From Spirosoma radiotolerans (lineage in GTDB: Bacteria > Bacteroidota > Bacteroidia > Cytophagales > Spirosomataceae), in assembly GCF_000974425.1 (NCBI RefSeq), contig NZ_CP010429.1, positions 1,798,001 through 1,862,000 of the forward strand: 64,000 bases of DNA, read 5' to 3'. A model generated the notes under the pieces. That model was not told the origin of the DNA, ran no database searches, and was given only the letters and a program-made list of their open reading frames with translations. Positions 62,515 through 64,000 of the stretch are shown piece after piece; the stretch's first letter is position 1, and every line of letters starts with the position of its first letter. The translations under genes were made by a program, and so were the position numbers.

Positions 62515-62852
62515 TTGCTAAACAATGCTTGAAGGATTGTATAGAACTCACCAACTGTAAAAGCGCGGACAACAGGCTTTTGGCCAAACCACCAAAATGG
62601 GATACCAAACCCTTCACTGTGAAATAAATATTCATTCGGGCCTAGTTTGAACATTTCGCGAAACCCTTGTTCATCCTTACAGAAGGCAACACCATAGTGT
62701 CTCTCTATCGCTTCGAGAAATTCTATACCATCATCACCGGTAATACCCAAATCTTTCTCAAATTGTGTAGATGGAGTAATTAGCCTCTTGCTGGAAACTC
62801 CTGCATGCTGTCGAATGAAATCAGTAAAGTGCTCAAACGTAATTTCCTGCAT
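62511..62852 (-). CDS. DUF1493 family, acyl-carrier-like fold
   Basis: A 113-residue protein of the DUF1493 family, whose N-terminal half resembles an acyl carrier helix bundle: [20 protein letters not shown] corresponds to the phosphopantetheine region, but the acceptor Ser is absent (Gly-Ile-Glu in its place). [12 protein letters not shown] follows, and the C-terminal part ([19 protein letters not shown]) is typical of the family. Known mostly in proteobacteria; function undetermined. It lies 12 bp downstream of recO, same strand. Confidence 0.82.
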   Translation of the reverse strand: MQEITFEHFTDFIRQHAGVSSKRLITPSTQFEKDLGITGDDGIEFLEAIERHYGVAFCKDEQGFREMFKLGPNEYLFHSEGFGIPFWWFGQKPVVRAFTVGEFYTILQALFSN

Positions 62853-62864
62853 AAAAGCTGATGA

Positions 62865-63557
62865 CTATCCCAAAACTTCGCGTAGCACTGGCAGCGATTT
62901 TACTTCACCCAGCGAATCAATGTGAATGTGGTAATAAGTTACCAGGGCATCGGCCAGTTCATTCCGGGCGGAGCGGTCTAATTTGATTGGCGTGCCGAAC
63001 GGCTGACGCAGCATCGTGTTGAGTGCTGCATCCATCTCCTCGTCGGGTAAGAACGGATAGGAGTTTTCGCGGAGCTGGCTCTCGAACTCACGCGCACTCT
63101 CCGGCCCGAAACCCAGGAAGAACGAAAGCTTTAACAGAAAAATCAGGTGGAAATTCTCGTAATTTACCTTTGCTTCTTCCAGAAAAACCACTGACTCAAC
63201 CAGAAATCGGAAAAGTGTTGGACTACCCGTTTCTTCTTTCAGCACTTTATTCAGCATTTCCGTCACAAACATGGCAATGGTAGATTTGCCCACTTCGAAG
63301 GGCAAGCTCTGGAACGGAAAATTAGTTTTCACTTCCGAAAGCCGGGTCAGATCGCGGTCACTTTTGTAATAAACCACCATTTCCAGCAACGTTAATGGCT
63401 GAAAAAGAGCAATACGGTTATTTTTGCTCTTGGCCGTTCGCACGCTGTTGACGATATAGCTTTGCAGGCCAAACTCTTCGGTGTATACGCGGGCAATGAT
63501 GGAGGTTTCGCGGTAACGAATATAGCTGAGGGCAATACCCCGTGTTTTTTGCAGCAT
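62865..63557 (-). CDS. recO: DNA repair protein RecO
   Basis: Recombination mediator that helps load RecA with RecF/RecR; 230 residues. The N-terminal OB fold (MLQKTRGIALSYIRYRETS, IARVYTEEFGLQSYIVNSVR) and the helical C-terminal half (FLLKLSFFLGFGPES) are typical. The zinc Cys cluster of some RecO proteins is absent, as in many Bacteroidota. Full length. DUF1493 follows in the same direction. Confidence 0.93.
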   Translation of the reverse strand: MLQKTRGIALSYIRYRETSIIARVYTEEFGLQSYIVNSVRTAKSKNNRIALFQPLTLLEMVVYYKSDRDLTRLSEVKTNFPFQSLPFEVGKSTIAMFVTEMLNKVLKEETGSPTLFRFLVESVVFLEEAKVNYENFHLIFLLKLSFFLGFGPESAREFESQLRENSYPFLPDEEMDAALNTMLRQPFGTPIKLDRSARNELADALVTYYHIHIDSLGEVKSLPVLREVLG

Positions 63558-63645
63558 CTTGGGTTGACAGTAAACTATCTAATATAACACCTTTTACTGA
63601 GAAATGGGCCTGTTTGTTGGCCAATTACCGCTTAGTTTGTCTTAT

Positions 63646-64000
63646 ATGAACCTCTACAAAACCCGCTCCGGCATTGTCGTCCACTTCCAAGATCAGTTTT
63701 ATTCTGTTCCAGCCGATGATTGGGACGAATTAATTAACCGGGATGATTTACATGAATTTCTCATTACGCTGACTGCGGTGGCGACTCCATCGGATGCCTA
63801 TCAGGACTGGCTCAAAACGGGCTTGCTCGCACCCATTGGCCGACAGGAAGTGTGGGCGTCGGGAGTAACCTATCTACGGAGTCGCGACGCCCGTATGGAG
63901 GAGTCGAAAAAATCGGGAGGAGACAATTTTTACGACCGGGTTTATGACGCCGAGCGGCCGGAATTATTCTTCAAGTCGACCCCCGAACGGGTAGTGGGGC
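63646..64000 (+). CDS. Fumarylacetoacetate hydrolase family protein, 3' end cut by window
   Basis: First 118 codons of a FAH-family gene running off the window. [20 protein letters not shown] starts it; [40 protein letters not shown] and [13 protein letters not shown] match the N-terminal part of FAH-superfamily enzymes acting on 2-keto-3-deoxy sugar acids. The catalytic metal site lies beyond the window. The open frame to the end and its GC-rich codon use are convincing. Confidence 0.85.
   Translation, partial: MNLYKTRSGIVVHFQDQFYSVPADDWDELINRDDLHEFLITLTAVATPSDAYQDWLKTGLLAPIGRQEVWASGVTYLRSRDARMEESKKSGGDNFYDRVYDAERPELFFKSTPERVVG

Noticed and set aside
1..64000. tRNA, rRNA, CRISPR arrays, integrase or prophage genes
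   Set aside because: I looked in the gaps and in gene content and saw no clover-leaf with CCA-type end, no rRNA stretch, no evenly spaced repeats and no phage or integrase motif. A tRNA-scan would be decisive, but none is suggested by eye.

Overview
The window is chromosomal DNA from a Bacteroidota bacterium, most likely a Cytophagales member of the Spirosoma type. The evidence is two SusC/SusD pairs, OMP_b-brl_3-type TonB receptors, many lipoproteins with short N-terminal lipoboxes, -7 boxes of the Bacteroidota form TAnnTTTG, weak Shine-Dalgarno sequences, a Bacteroidota-type argF' and DUF4286/DUF2141/DUF1735/DUF1361 proteins. The genus is an inference. Both window edges cut genes: a TonB-dependent receptor on the left and a fumarylacetoacetate-hydrolase-family gene on the right.

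Layout. 1-5.7 kb: TonB receptor end, a deiodinase-like thioredoxin-fold lipoprotein, an M42 aminopeptidase and an XRE regulator. 5.7-8 kb: clpP and clpX, each with its own terminator. 8.4-10.6 kb: a tandem pair of paralogous lipoproteins and an alpha/beta hydrolase. 10.7-14.1 kb: an arginine operon, argD - (GxxExxY pseudogene) - argF' - argB. 14.1-18.4 kb: NlpC/P60 hydrolase, small membrane protein, DUF4286 and an RND/MMPL exporter. 18.7-22.7 kb: a GT4-toroid glycosyltransferase with a GH130 enzyme. 22.8-33.6 kb: two divergent SusC/SusD units, one with DUF1735, the other with its susD broken by one stop codon. 34.2-40.5 kb: two acidic disordered proteins, meaB, ispD, queA, a small conserved protein, a propeller lipoprotein and a DUF1080 protein. 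40.7-52.4 kb: a histidine kinase with about seven PAS-like modules, a lipoprotein, two Na+/H+ antiporters, a LolA-like protein and two further signalling kinases. 52.7-55.6 kb: winged-helix regulator plus membrane protein, dgkA, DUF1361 and a broken small gene. 55.6-64 kb: housekeeping genes mazG, a metallophosphoesterase, guaB, recJ, lptB and recO.

The most notable structure is in the arginine operon. A 466-bp unit (11881-12346) consisting of a GxxExxY-family gene between imperfect inverted repeats of about 43 bp, built of CTTTGCG/CGCAAAG heptamers, sits between argD and argF'. Its left inverted repeat is read as the last residues of ArgD and its right repeat stops about 6 bp before the argF' start. 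The unit's gene is inactivated by one TAG. A second inverted repeat of analogous architecture (38-bp perfect arms, CACAGAG/CACAAAG heptamers, no gene) lies at 14948-15034. Three genes in the window carry a single in-frame stop at a position best explained as a former Gln codon.

Other points: ArgF' has Ala at residue 90, which predicts N-succinylornithine rather than N-acetylornithine as substrate; a perfect dyad TACTTTG-N5-CAAAGTA sits upstream of the DUF1361 gene with a near copy 2.3 kb away; and a family of related imperfect palindromes brackets the metallophosphoesterase gene. No rRNA, tRNA, CRISPR array, integrase or transposase was recognised.
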